Assembly (NCBI GenBank): GCA_006384855.1 | Contig: VCJN01001373.1 | Span: forward strand, 62,001 to 126,000 | Direction of reading: 5' to 3' | Source of the DNA: Tetraselmis striata | Taxonomy: Eukaryota; Chlorophyta; Chlorodendrophyceae; Chlorodendrales; Chlorodendraceae | Length of the DNA: 64,000 bases | Shown: positions 46,088 through 57,630 of the stretch, piece after piece | How the letters are laid out: each line of letters begins with the position of its first letter | Position numbering within the stretch: position 1 is the stretch's first letter | Translations under genes and position numbers: made by a program | Notes under the pieces: model-generated | The model's database searches: none | The model's input: only the letters and a program-made list of their open reading frames with translations | Told to the model about the DNA's origin: nothing

Positions 46088-48010
46088 CTACACGCGGGTC
46101 ATGTCCATGTGGTTGCGCGGGTACGCGGGGTCGTCCTGCGCGGAGCCACCGCCGCCAGTGAGACACGCGGGTCAGTCGCGGTGGGTGACACGGAACCGCC
46201 GCGGGGGGAGGGGGGCATGTGTGTGGTGAGTGGTGGGGCGGTCGGGAGCCTCACCTCCGCCGGGCCGTACATGTTGTCGAACTCCTGCCGCTGCGCGCCC
46301 GTCATGATGAACTGGCTGAAGTCCACCTTGTCGCTGCTGCGGTGCCTGTAGCAGCCACAGCATGCGCAGGGCACGCTGCATGTGGCGGGCGGTGCAGTGC
46401 GTCAGGGGCTGGCCGCAACAGCGGGGGGTCCAAGATCTTCGATTACTGATCAGAGGGCCTTCATCATCCATTCGAGGGAGATGGGTGCTACTCGTGACAG
46501 TCAACATAACGAGGATGGCGGGCACGGCATGAGTATACCAAATGACATGCCGGTGGCACATGACATACCAAGCACATCATCTAACGTGCATCCAGTCATT
46601 TGCATACAAAGTACAAATTTGTCGTAAGCATGATCAATAAATAAATAACACGTGTGTAGATAGAGCCAGCAAGATATTGGGGGGCGGGGGGGGGGGGGGG
46701 GGGGGGGGGGGGGAACCTCTTGTTCGGCAGCTTGTCGATGCGCCCCATGAACAGGAAGATGAAAACCGCCGCGCCGACAATGAAGGAGCCCGCGAGCAGC
46801 ATGGCCAGCCATTGGTAACCGGCGGTCCCGATCACCGTGCAGCAGAAGGTGCCCTTCACCGCTACGTAAATCGGGCTGAGCACCCGGGCCTCCACCTGCG
46901 CGCGCCGGCAGCCGCGGTGGCGCAGTCAGAGAACTTCATCGCGGCGCGTAGTTCATATGTTCGCTCGTTGGTTCGGCCTCCACAACATTGGAGAACTTTG
47001 CCCAACACCATGATTGGTTTGCATTTCCTTTACTCGCGCAGTAGACTGCTGAGTACATGGAATGTGGATCGACTGGATCCCAAGCACGGGGCAGACGCCT
47101 CACCGTGGCAATGCCAGTCTTGATGATGTCCAAGGTGTCTGCGACCGTGGTGGAGATGCGATCCACGAGGCGCTGGGCAGGCGGCCGCAGACCAGCCGCC
47201 ACCAGCTGCTTTTGCACCTCAGACGTGACACTCTCCACTGTGCGCAGCATCTGCACGCGCGCCGTAAGCAGGGGGTGGGGGTCAGGGCGTGCATCCATAC
47301 ATACGTAGCTGGATCATACGTACGACTAGAGGTACCTACGGGCCACCAGACAACAGACATGATGAGGCTGGTGATTGCTCCAGAATTTTACGAGGTGCCA
47401 CCGCACAAACAGCAGCGACCGCAATCAACAAATACAGTGGCAGATCAGGCACGGCATCGGCACTCGTCTCAAAGACTGTAAAATGATACTGTAAAAAGTG
47501 TGAGCAGCTAACTTCGCGGGGGGTGTGACAGTCCCACGACTTGTACGTGTACATAATAACGGGCGCGTCGAGTAAATATGTCACATACAACGCCGCGGTG
47601 GCACGCAAAGCGGAAGCTGATAGCTGGCGTGCAGACAGAATACTCCAGGTATACTTGTGTCATGTGCATGTGTGTGTGGGTGGGTGCCCCCCCGGGGGCA
47701 GGGCGGGGGGGGGGAGGGGGGAGGGGGGGCTGATGGTATGGTTTCGGATCATTGAAACTCTGTGGCATGGCAGCGCACCTGGTCCACGTCAAAGCCCACC
47801 ACCTCGCTGATGGCTTGCGTGACGTTGGACAGGGTGCGGCCGAGCGTCCAATACTCCCACAGGTTGACCATCACCATGCGCTGGTCGGGCGTGAGGGAGT
47901 CCATGTTGCGAATGGCCAGCGACACCTTCTCCTCCACGAGGACGCACCTGCCAGTGTGTGTCAGAGCAATGCCGCCACGCTTATCAGTGGTGGCATCAGG
48001 TGCGCAAGGG

Positions 48011-48068
<58 letters not shown>

Positions 48069-51000
48069 AGGGGGGGAGGGGGGGGGGGGGGGGGGGGGGG
48101 GGTAGTTCATATTTTGTTAGAGCCTTTGCCGCGTGTGGACTCAAGTAGGATGTGTGGACGCTGGGTTGCTTGTACATGCACAAAGGGCGGCTGGCGCGTT
48201 GCTTGTGTTATGGCGCGTACTGTCAATCGAGGAGCATGAGCACCGGCGCATGGACACACAGGCCCTGATCAAACGGGCGGCCATGCCGGCACCCGCATAG
48301 GCATTGAGCAGGGCGAGGCTGGCGGGGGCGGGGGCGCACGAGTCCGTCCCCACGGTGGTGACCGCGCCGTACGGGATGAAGAGGATGAAAAAGAACAGGA
48401 GGCAGACGAGCAGCACAAACGTGAAGAAGCTGTACATGAAGGGGACGACCACCCACTGCGCGCGCAACACGGGTGGCGGTCAAGAGCGGGCGGGGCTTTT
48501 AGAAAGGGATCAGGCACTCGGTGGTGGTTCCTCAGCCATTCGGAACGTAAGGCACAGAGACGGTGACCGCGAAGGTGCCGCTCACCACGCCGATGATGAT
48601 CATGAGGGAGGAGAAGATGGCCAGCGCGAACAGCGCGTACGACACGTACACGCGCGTGTCGTCCAGGGTGATGGTGAGCTCGCGGTACTGTTGGACCTCC
48701 GCGTACTGCTCCTCCACGGCGTCCTCCAGGTCCTGCAGCGTGTTCTCCACTCCCGCCAGGGCCTCCGGGCTGAGGTACGTCTCTTGCACTCCCTGCTCGC
48801 CAAGCAACCAGGCAGCAGGGGGGGGGGGACCCGGCCAGTGGGCTCAGGCGGGGCAGCAACGCACGGTGGCAACGCGCCCGAGACGCAATGGGGCGCTGGT
48901 GGCGGGCGACCCACCCGCACGGTTGCATCCAAGCTGTAGATGGAGCTGTTCAGGCTCTCCAAGAAGCTTACAGCGTCCTGCATCCCAGTCTGCGCACAGG
49001 GGAAAAGGGGCAGGAAGGTTGTATGATGATCTGGGCATGATGCGGGCGCCAAAAGCCACTGCCGCGCAATGGCTGCCAACCGGTACGATCATGCTGCGTT
49101 CACAGAACTGGTGTCTTCACATATACATAGATAGCGCGGGTTTGTACTCCCCCACCCACCAAGAGGGAAATGGTGTGATGTACCAGTCGGAATACATGAA
49201 GATGCACTACAAAAACACCACGGATTACCCAATGCGTTGTCGAAAGGCAAACCAGTGGATTATTTTGACGGTGTGCGCAGCCGATCCAATCCTACGCGGC
49301 GTGCATGGCTGGCGCAGCACCTCAAAGTTGGCGGACGCCACCTCCCTGGCTTCGCGCAGTGTGGCGTTGACGGTGCCGGCCGCGTCTTGGAGGCCGGGCA
49401 GGCTGTTGGGGGTGTTGAGGGCAATATGGGGGGGGGGGGGTGGGGGGGGGGGGGGGTCAGCCACCGGGTTGCAACACGTGTGTGTGTGTGTGTTAGGGGG
49501 GGGGGGGGGGGGGGGGGGTTCACCTGTTCTGGATCTGCTGCTGGAGGCTCTGGATGCTCGCCTCCAGCGTGGGCAGCCCCAGCGCCTGCCCATATGATTC
49601 CGCAAGCGCCCAGGGCAGGACGGCGAGTCAGCAATGGACAAGTCAAGATCAATGAGCGCCGCGTGCGTGGCGGCACGCACCTGGAGAGCAGCGCTCGCGG
49701 CGTCTAGTTTGTCCAGCACCGCCTGCGGAAGCTGCAGCGAGGACTCCAACTGCGACTCCAGAGCGCTGAGTTGCGGCACACGCGAAAGGGGGCGAAGGTC
49801 AGCCATACGGGCCGGAGCAGGAGGGTTAAATTGAAAGGGAATGAAACACATCAGGACAAGCATCACAGACAAAACAAACTTGTTCGAGGGGTGGCAACAG
49901 AAACGGTATTTACGACTCACGTCAGCGCGCCCACCGCCGCCGCCACTGTGCCGTTGTACTGGTTTGCAAGCTCTGGAGTGGGCGCGGCGGTGAAGGCCTG
50001 CGCGGCGGCGGTGCTGGCATCCACCGGCTGCTGTGCCTCCTGCAGAGCGCCCTTCATCCCTCCATTCTGAAGAGCCGATGGGGTGCGGCGCAGTTAGGTA
50101 CGCGTGATGCATCGGGGGGGGGGGGGGGGGGGGTTAGCTAGGGACAACAGTGATGACAGGAAAAGGCAAAGCGAAGCTCGCAACAACGCCATATTGATAT
50201 ATACGCCATATTGATACAACGCAATGTGGCAGTCCGGATAAGCAGAACGGTGCGGTGCACTTCAGGGGCGGGGGGCGTCAGCAAGCCCTCACCCCATCAC
50301 CGCCCTCGATGTAGGTAGTCAGCGCGGCTATCTCCACGGCGCTGATGCCCTGCAGAGAGGTCTGCGCCCCCTGGAGCGTGGAGAGGGCGTCCGTGTACGG
50401 GGGGCCCACCAGCGCGTCCAGGGTGGTCCGGAGCTGCGCCGCGGTGGCGCTGGCGTCGCTCAGGGCTGAGGAGCTCAGGGCGCTGAGGTCCAGGTTGGTG
50501 AGGGCGGCGCTCGCCTCTGGCGGCAACCTGGCGCAAGCAGGTCACAGGAGGGCAGCTACGGTGAGCGTGGTGATGTGTGATCGATATCATAGCACAAGCC
50601 GGGTGCCCAATCCAGGCGTCGAGTAGCGCGCCTGCTCTGTGGTGAACCGCAAGTGTAGGCTGCCGTGTGGAGGAACTGATGCATCACGCCCATGCAAAAA
50701 CAAAATACAATGCTGATGCATTGTTAGACGTGTACGCACTGACCCATCCATAACAGCTTGGAGTTTGAGCTCCAAGCTGAGGTCGCATGCACTGTGCAAA
50801 TTTTAGCTATGTAAAAAATATTGCACATCCTCCGCATCGTCGTGAATATTGACATCTACAGGGGTTAGGAGGGGGGAGGGGTCTTATTTGCAGTGTCCAT
50901 ATAACAAACCGCCTGTGCACCCGTACACTCTCCTTGAATAGCACGGAAAATAAAGGTGCGGCTGTCATACACAGGCCGGCAGGCAGCATAGGCAGTGGTG

Positions 51001-53854
51001 TGCGACAGCCATAAGGAGTGTGCGTCAGTGTCGCCCGGGGGGAAGGGGAGTAGCAGACCTGATGATTGTGGCGTTGATTTCCTGGATGTTTTCAAGAGAA
51101 TCGTCCGCGCACCGCGCAAGGCCCTGCAGCAGCTCCTGCAGCGGCTCGACCATGGGGGTGAACCTGCTGACCTGCTGGCTCAGACTCTGCAGGGCGCTCA
51201 GCAGGCGCTGCGACTCGCCGATGGAGGTGCTCAGGGTGCCGTTGGTCAGGGCGGACCTGGAGGCCCTGCAGCTGCAGCACAATGCTGTCCAGCTGGGGAC
51301 AGGGAAGGGAAACGCGTCGTCAGCCGGTGGTCCTCTTGCTTGCCCAGGTGGACGGTCGTAAATTCAGAAGAAGGGGGGGGGGGGGGGGGGGGGGGGGGAC
51401 CTCCTGTATCTTTCCGCCCAAGTCAAGATTGGTGTTGGCGGCAATGACAGGCTGCAAGTCCGGTGCGGAGAAGTTGCTGCGGGCAGATAAGAGGGGGCGT
51501 CAGTACCGCCCCCGGCTTGCCTCCCGGGCTGAGTGCCAGGAGGGGCGAGCAGGTGAGCGGGCTGCGGGGGGGGGGGGGCACCTGGGCACCGCTGCGTAGG
51601 CAGCTAGACTGGCACGCGCTTGCTGCACCATGTCCCCCCGGAGCTGCGTGATGGAAGCGCCGGCGCCCGTGGCGCTTGTCAGGGTGGTAAGGAAGCCTCC
51701 CTGCAGTGCGTGAGGCAGTACGTGATCAGCCTCAGGACGTGATAGGCACAATTCCAGCGCAGCAATTCCGATGGGTGTCTCTGTGCGCCACTGTCTCTGA
51801 TTGGATGTGTGTCTGTTTCACACGACCGCATACTCTGCAAATTGCAAATTTCCGCCTTTGGTGGCGGCCGGCTCATGTGACAATGACTACACCACTGGTC
51901 ATCATTATTCAATTGCCAAGGAAGTCCATTGGTTCCGACCATCCCGGCAGGTCACCTTGTGTGCAAGTGCGGTATCTTCATAATTACTGTAGAATTGTTA
52001 AATACGGATATCATAGACTTGACACCTTGATTCACACCACGTCCGGTGTTCGCCAAATATACATATACATACGTATGTAATGCACAACAGCATATATGCA
52101 GTATCTCCTGGTCGCTTTTCCATATATCAATCACGAAATATATGGACATGACCTTTTTCTTTGGTTTCTCTTCTTTCCTCACAGAGTTTGACTAGTTCAC
52201 ACAGAAGTGGGAGAACGCGAGAGGGGGCGCCTGTTGATGGGGGGGGGGGGGGGGGGGGGGGCGCTGGGGCGCTCACCGTGATTCTGCCGAGCCCGGCTGT
52301 GGCTGCCCCCGCAGCGGCAACGACCTCGGCCAGCGCGACGGCCACCTCAGCCAGGTAGCCCGCCGCGGTGCGAGCCAGCTCCGTCAGCTGCTGCCCTTGA
52401 CCGATAAGGCACTGCGCAGCGCGGCGCCCAGCGAAGGCAGCCTCAGCCGGCCACATTAAAGGTTGGATCCCCCCCCCGCCCCCCGCCCCTCAATGCTCCC
52501 CTCTTGGCCCACCTTCCCACACCTCTGCTGCGCGGCACGCACCTGGCTGAGAGTGTCGAAAAACGAGGGCCCAAAGTTGGCACGCAGAAAGTCCAGCAGC
52601 GCGTTGGTGTCCGTGATCAGCGCCTTGCCCAGGTCCACGAGGGACCCGCCAAGCGCGCGCACCCGTTGCACGTACGCCTGCGCAGCGGCAGGGTGGGGAT
52701 GAAACATACATGTATAGATATGCACGCATGTACAGCTGGCAGCCACTGCCCCCCCCCCCCAAACACCCGCCCACAACCAATTATGGATGTTGATTTTTAT
52801 GTTCTCCTGTTTGCATATGTCTCTTTCTTTCCGCCTGTTAGCCAGTATCTCCTTCTCTATTTGGTTTATCCATGTGCATGTCGTAGGAATGTCAAGGGGG
52901 CGGAGGATGGATGGATGTGATTCGCACCACCAACCGCGTCGACAGTCTCCCAGGTCTGCGAGACGACCTGCGGGCCGGCCGTGAAGCAGCCCCACACGCA
53001 GCAGGCCATCACGCAGAGCAGCAGCAGCGTAATGATGCACTGGAGGCTGCGGTGCCAGCAGCCCTTCAGCACTTCGAAGGGGGCCGCGCTGGGCTTGCAT
53101 GAGTTGCAGGCGCCGCTGGTGGGGCAGCAGCAGCGCACGGAGGAGATGATGGCGCGCCTGGAGTGGCGAGGAGGCCCGGGGTGGGTGGGGGGGGCTCAGT
53201 GGCCGGCAGACTGGCCCCCAACGGCGACACGCCGTAGCGTCACCGCGTCACCCACACAGCAGCATGGAATAGGGCTCACCACAGGATGAAAGACAGGAGG
53301 AAGACGAAGGCCACGCCGAAGAAGGCAGCTGCCCAAGGCAGCACGCGCGGCAGGACGTAGTCCATGTAGTAGTTGAGCTCGACGGGGTTGTACGCGCTCA
53401 CGTTGCGCAGGAACTCGCTCGAGACGAAGGTGCCCTGCGCAGCGCGCCCATGCCACCGCCAGTGGGTCAGCGCCTTGCCTTGTCGCTGTGGCCAGCACCC
53501 TCCTCAGTTGCTGAAACCAACACAGGCGTTGCGCTTGGGGACTAAAGCACTCCACACGCCACCAGCACCAACGCCCTCCCCCCCCTCCCCCCTTGCGTGC
53601 AAACCTCTCCCTGCCCGCCGCCACCACCTCCCATCCTAGGATACCAGGGCGGGTTGACTCGCCTCGATGGCGCCATCGGTGGGGCATACATCCAGCGTCT
53701 CCAGCCTGGCGGCCACGTCGCCTGTGAGCGTGCCATCGAAGTCCACCACGTTCGAGTCCACCCCCCAGGTTGCGATACGCGGCAGCCCCATAGTCGGCGC
53801 TGTAGCCAGCTCCTTCAGCGCCGCCGTCACGTTGCTCAGCGCGCTGCCCGCCAT
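46088..53854 (-). CDS. Prominin-like five-pass membrane protein (paralog 1, complete)
   Basis: Exons: 53854-53645, 53434-53280, 53157-52935, 52677-52543, 52411-52277, 51700-51582, 51476-51401, 51292-51059, 50527-50293, 50066-49921, 49765-49681, 49585-49524, 49402-49321, 48989-48915, 48792-48586, 48455-~48293, 47947-47779, 47250-47104, 46895-46717, 46345-46255, 46135-46088; about 990 residues. TM1 is LPRVLPWAAAFFGVAFVFLL; the next loop is Cys-rich (CCCPTSGACNSC); TM2 is LQCIITLLLLCVMACCVWGC. A long helical loop with N-x-T sites follows. TM3 is YALFALAIFSSLMIIIGV, TM4 is FFTFVLLVCLLFFFILFIPY, then a second long loop and TM5 (WLAMLLAGSFIVGAAVFIFL) before a ~60-residue tail ending DMTRV. This order and the Cys-rich first loop match the prominin family of membrane-protrusion proteins. 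Function here is inferred. One extra base near 51254-51258 shifts the frame in exon 8. The end of exon 16 is uncertain. Confidence 0.8.
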
Positions 53855-54465
53855 GCCGCTTGTTCGCCGAGGGCCGGCCGGTCGGCGCTGCTCGCCAGCT
53901 CTCGCTGGACGACCACCCCCCACCCCGGTTGTCGCGGAGCTGCTCGCTTCAGCTGACGAGCACCGTGAGCTGGACCCCTGCGGGGTGACGGCGCGACTCC
54001 AGGAGCGTGCTGTTGCGCCGGGAAGCTGCGGGCTGCGGTGCGGTGCTGAGCCTGGATTGTCTCGCGGCGAGGTTGGTCAAGGGCACTCGTCAAGTGCCTC
54101 GTCTATTACGAGCAAGCGGTCAAGTGGGCGCTGCAGGCGCGCGGCCGTGGCCTGCTGGCGTGGCGGGCGCCGATGAATCAAGCGCAGCGCGCTGCGTCGC
54201 ACGCGGCACGATGTGTTCTCGTACGCCTACCTATAATGATCCGTTATACTTATTGTTGAATTCCGTGAATCATTATTGCTGCCAGCGGTGCCAGAGGTTT
54301 CAAAGTTGAGTCTTTTATGCCAAAAAGGTTGCGCAGGCTCGATTACACAGACAAGAGCCGAAATTGGCAGGAAGGTTGATAAGTGAAAGCGTAGAGGGCG
54401 GAAAACGGAGTCAGGTGGGGTGCTGCGTGTGAAGTGAATATCGATCCTATATGGGGGGGAACGCA
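53855..54465. other. Upstream region of the minus-strand prominin-like gene
   Basis: GC-rich near the start codon, then AT-richer from about 54220. No core-promoter motif is clear. The YR-element direct repeat begins at 54466. Confidence 0.35.
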
Positions 54466-54626
54466 GCGAAACTGGAAGATAGCAGGCTCAGCGGCTATGG
54501 CTGCTTTAATGTCAACTCGTGCTGCACCCAAAAAGGGCGCAACGACAGGTGCCTAGAAACCCGTAGTAACACGCACTTTTTAGCAGCACGGTAGCCGGAA
54601 AAACGGTTTGGGAAAGGAGGAAACCC
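54466..54626. repeat. Direct repeat, left end of the YR element
   Basis: Begins GCGAAACTGGAAGATAGCAG and ends GGGAAAGGAGGAAACCCC. It matches 57470-57630 at about 80% by eye. Confidence 0.85.
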
Positions 54627-55420
54627 CATTAACAAGTTTAGAACATTTCAAAGTTGAGTCTGGTTTTGCCAGTGATGAGCGAACGGAGAGAGCGGTAGAT
54701 TGACGGAGAAGGGGTAGCGCCAGGTCATGAAGGGGGCACCGGGAAGGCCACCGGTGCGGAGTCTTGTTGGACTTACTTGGAAGTGGCGTGGGGGGGGGCG
54801 ATGTGGCCAAAGAAGAACCATGAGCCAGGTGAAGGAAGAACGTTGGGGTCGATGTAGTCCAGAACGACGTCGGAGTTGGTGGCCCAGCCGCCTTGGTAGC
54901 GGCTGTGGGACAGTGGAGCTCCAATGGCGTTAGCGGCAGATGCTGCTCCTTGGCGAAGGCTGTTTGAGCTTGGGAAGTGCCGGCTTGGGGGGGGGGGGGG
55001 GGGGGGGGGACCGGGGCCAGTCCGACAGTGTAGCGGCAGTCCAAGACTTGAAATGCTCGCTCAGGGTGACCGCCCAGAAGTTTGTTTCGGCCAAGGCGAT
55101 AGGAGTTAGGGGAAAAGATTGTACGTGGTCGATGCAGTGGTGCATGCGGAGACGCGCAATGCGAGGGTGCTCCGACACTGGAAGGAGCAGTACGCGCAGG
55201 TCGTCGGGGCCGCGTCGACTGGCGCGTCCCTTCTCGCGGTACTCCTGCAGGGTAATGTTGTAGTCGTCGACATGCACGTCCCGCACTCGGCAGGACACGC
55301 CAGTAAGTCCATCCCTTGGCCAAAAACATGAACTTGACAACCGAGGCCAGTAGCATGACGAGGGCTTGGAGGTCGTCGTACTGGTACTCGGGCGGGGGGG
55401 GGGGGGGGGGGGGGTTAAGG

Positions 55421-55473
55421 GGTTTTAGGGATATAACCCTAAAACTCTAAACCCTAAACTCCAAACCCTAAAC
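55421..55473. repeat. Interstitial telomere-like tract with inverted junction
   Basis: Contains GGTTTTAGGG, a short ATATAA spacer, then CCCTAAAAC and several degenerate CCCTAAA units (CTAAACCCTAAACTCCAAAC). It is flanked on both sides by G homopolymers (55393-55414 and 55486-55513). The plant/green-algal telomere unit is TTTAGGG or TTTTAGGG. Confidence 0.75.
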
Positions 55474-55519
55474 GGCGGGGGTGCGGGGGGGGGGGGGGGG
55501 GGGGGGGGGGGGGATTGGC

Positions 55520-56700
55520 AGCCATACATTTACCAGCGCAGAGCAGCAACGGAGCGCGCCCCCGGAACAGCCCACCCAGCCCATGCACCTACATCCACAG
55601 CCCCACCACCAGCTGCCATGCCTGGAGCGCAGGCGGACGATGAGGAAGACCACGAGGAGAACGACAGCGCCATGGAGGTGGACACCGCCCAACGTGCGGC
55701 AGTAGAGACACCAGGTATGGCTGACATATCCCTCGATTCCCCCCAACGCTCAACAATGCACCGCACATTCCGGGAGGGGACACCCACTGGCACCACGGAA
55801 CGACTGGCAGAAACTCCACCACCTCACCACCGCAACCACAGAGCTGCTTGCAAAGTCCTCTCCTGCCAGCCAACCCGCAATAGCCTCCGAACTGGCCAGC
55901 CTCGCAGCGGAGTCACACAAGCCGCGCAACCCACCGCGCTTCTCCATCCAGCTGGAACGCCACCCCAGCCAGCCCACCCCAGCATGCAAGGGCAAGGCAG
56001 CCACATCAGCCAAACATAAGAAGAAGCAGCCCAGGGGCCGTAGCCGCTCGGACGGCGCCACCCGCAACCGCAGCAGGAGCAAGCCACGCCTCTCTGGCAC
56101 CCGCGGCTCAGACAGCGAGTGGGAAACGGACGATGATGCAGCCCACCCGTCTAGGTGCTCGCACCAGTAAGCTGCTGAGCGAGCCACCGCAGCAACAACC
56201 AAGCCAGCTGACTCAAGACCACCGCCCACCACTAACCTTGTGCCCGGTGCAGCCCATACACCAACACACACCCAGAAACTCACCACACACACAGAACACC
56301 CACCGCTGATTCCCACAACCACCACAGGCAACACCTACATACCCAAAATTAATTACATGTCGGAGGGCATCGCAGCCCCCACCAATCATACTAGCCGGCG
56401 CAGCGGTGGATAAATACTGAGCACCACATAGCTATTCCGGTCAGCCCCCTTCCCCCATCTCACCTTGGTAGGTGCAGGCGGGACGCTTCGGCGGCCTAAG
56501 CTTGCATGCTGAGGTCTGAATGGGATATGCCTGAATTAGGTAGGGACAGCAGGGGGGCGCTGCTGTTGTCCTAGCTTCAGCCCGCTGGCATGAGGAGGGG
56601 TTTGGGCACACTGGAGGAAGGCCGTTAGCTTGAGATGTAATTACACCTAGTGTTCCCTATCATGGTCAGAGATAGCATGTCCTAAGAACAACTCAGTCCG
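55520..56700 (+). mobile_element. LINE-like fragment: ORF1-type coding plus 3' untranslated sequence
   Basis: From about 55618 the plus strand encodes MPGAQADDEEDHEENDSAME and further hydrophilic sequence. A one-base frame change near 55800-55820 leads into DWQKLHHLTTATTELLAKS and a long Lys/Arg/Ser tail (SAKHKKKQPRGRSRSDGATR) to about 56170. A basic, low-complexity protein without enzyme motifs suits a LINE ORF1 or another nucleic-acid-binding protein. At 56530-56640 is a GC-rich, T-rich 3'-UTR-like stretch (GGGGCGCTGCTGTTGTCCTA). No reverse transcriptase lies between, so ORF2 would have to be deleted. The assignment is tentative. Confidence 0.35.
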
Positions 56701-57469
56701 GGCCAGTGGATGCAGCAGACTAGCAGTTGCAATCAGTTTCAATTTCAATTTCGATGGCCTCGGCGTGATTCCGAGCGCGCGAGAGGTATCAGGGGGTGAA
56801 ATCGTGGATGGTTGCATGGACGTAAGGTAGCAGCTCGTCGAAAGCTACGAAGAGAGCGGCCATGTGGGCTCCGAAACACGACATCCTAGTACCCCTATTG
56901 GGCCGGCAGACGCACGCTGGTCATCCTGCTTGCGGTACTATTCGTTCGTCATGTTGGTGCGTTGGGGAAAGAGCCCAATAAGCACTCGGCTGACCGGTCG
57001 AACGGCCTCGAAACCAGACTATGCTCGCTGCCTTAGCTATGGCACCGCGAGGTACTCGTCCTCGTCACTCACGGATTTGGCTCCGACACGGCCGCTATGG
57101 GCTAGCTCTAGCAAGTCGGGCCGCTTTATTGCGGCTCCCCCGCTGCATGTCGGCTATCCCGCGACGCGATGCCCGGAACCAGAGCCATGTAATCCGTCTC
57201 CATCAACAACACGGTCACGAGCTGTCAATGGAGCTAACGTTGTTGCAAGCTCGCGCAGCTATGTAGACTGCTGGGCCTTCATGTCTGCTTGTATCGATTG
57301 GAGCGTCGGCTCAGCGGGTTCTTCTCTATATCTGACATGGTGACCCACAGACGTACGGATGAGAATTTCACACACGGGTGGTGAGCCGGGTGTGGTCATC
57401 TTGAACAACCTGGGGTGACCTTGCTCGCAACAGTTTGTGAGACAGTCCATCACTGCATGTACTAACGCG

Positions 57470-57630
57470 GCGAAACTGGAAGATGGGAGGCTTAACGGTT
57501 ATGGCTGCTAACCCTTTTATTTCTACTTGTGCTGCACCCCAAAAGGGCGCAACGACATGTGTCTAGAAAGCCGTACCACTTATTAGCAGCACGGTCGCCG
57601 GAAAAGCGGTCTGGGAAAGGAGGAAACCCC
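57470..57630. repeat. Direct repeat, right end of the YR element
   Basis: Begins GCGAAACTGGAAGATGGGAG and ends GGGAAAGGAGGAAACCCC. Same orientation as 54466-54626. Confidence 0.85.

Larger units (their letters stand above)
54466..57630 (-). mobile_element. Tyrosine-recombinase retroelement fossil (DIRS/Ngaro-like)
   Basis: Bounded by two 161-bp direct repeats (54466-54626 and 57470-57630). On the minus strand, 55340-54740 encodes segments typical of DIRS-type tyrosine recombinases: GVSCRVRDVHVDDYN with a following EYREKGRASRRG (the Arg and Lys region), and later APLSHSRYQGGWATNSDVV then DYIDPN (the H-x-x-R...W...Y-like C-terminal box). Terminal direct repeats plus a tyrosine recombinase suit the DIRS order, which occurs in volvocine algae. 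No convincing reverse transcriptase was found between the repeats, so it is a broken, internally deleted copy. A LINE-like piece appears to be nested inside it. Confidence 0.55.

Noticed and set aside
53645-53665. GC-AG donor at the end of exon 1 of prominin-like paralog 1 (GAG|GCGAGT)
   Set aside because: A normal GT donor (CTG|GTATCC) lies 18 bases further on in the same phase and gives an equally good join.
56864-57343. A 159-codon plus-strand frame as a host gene
   Set aside because: It lies inside the YR element between its direct repeats, with Ser/Arg-rich composition and no motif.
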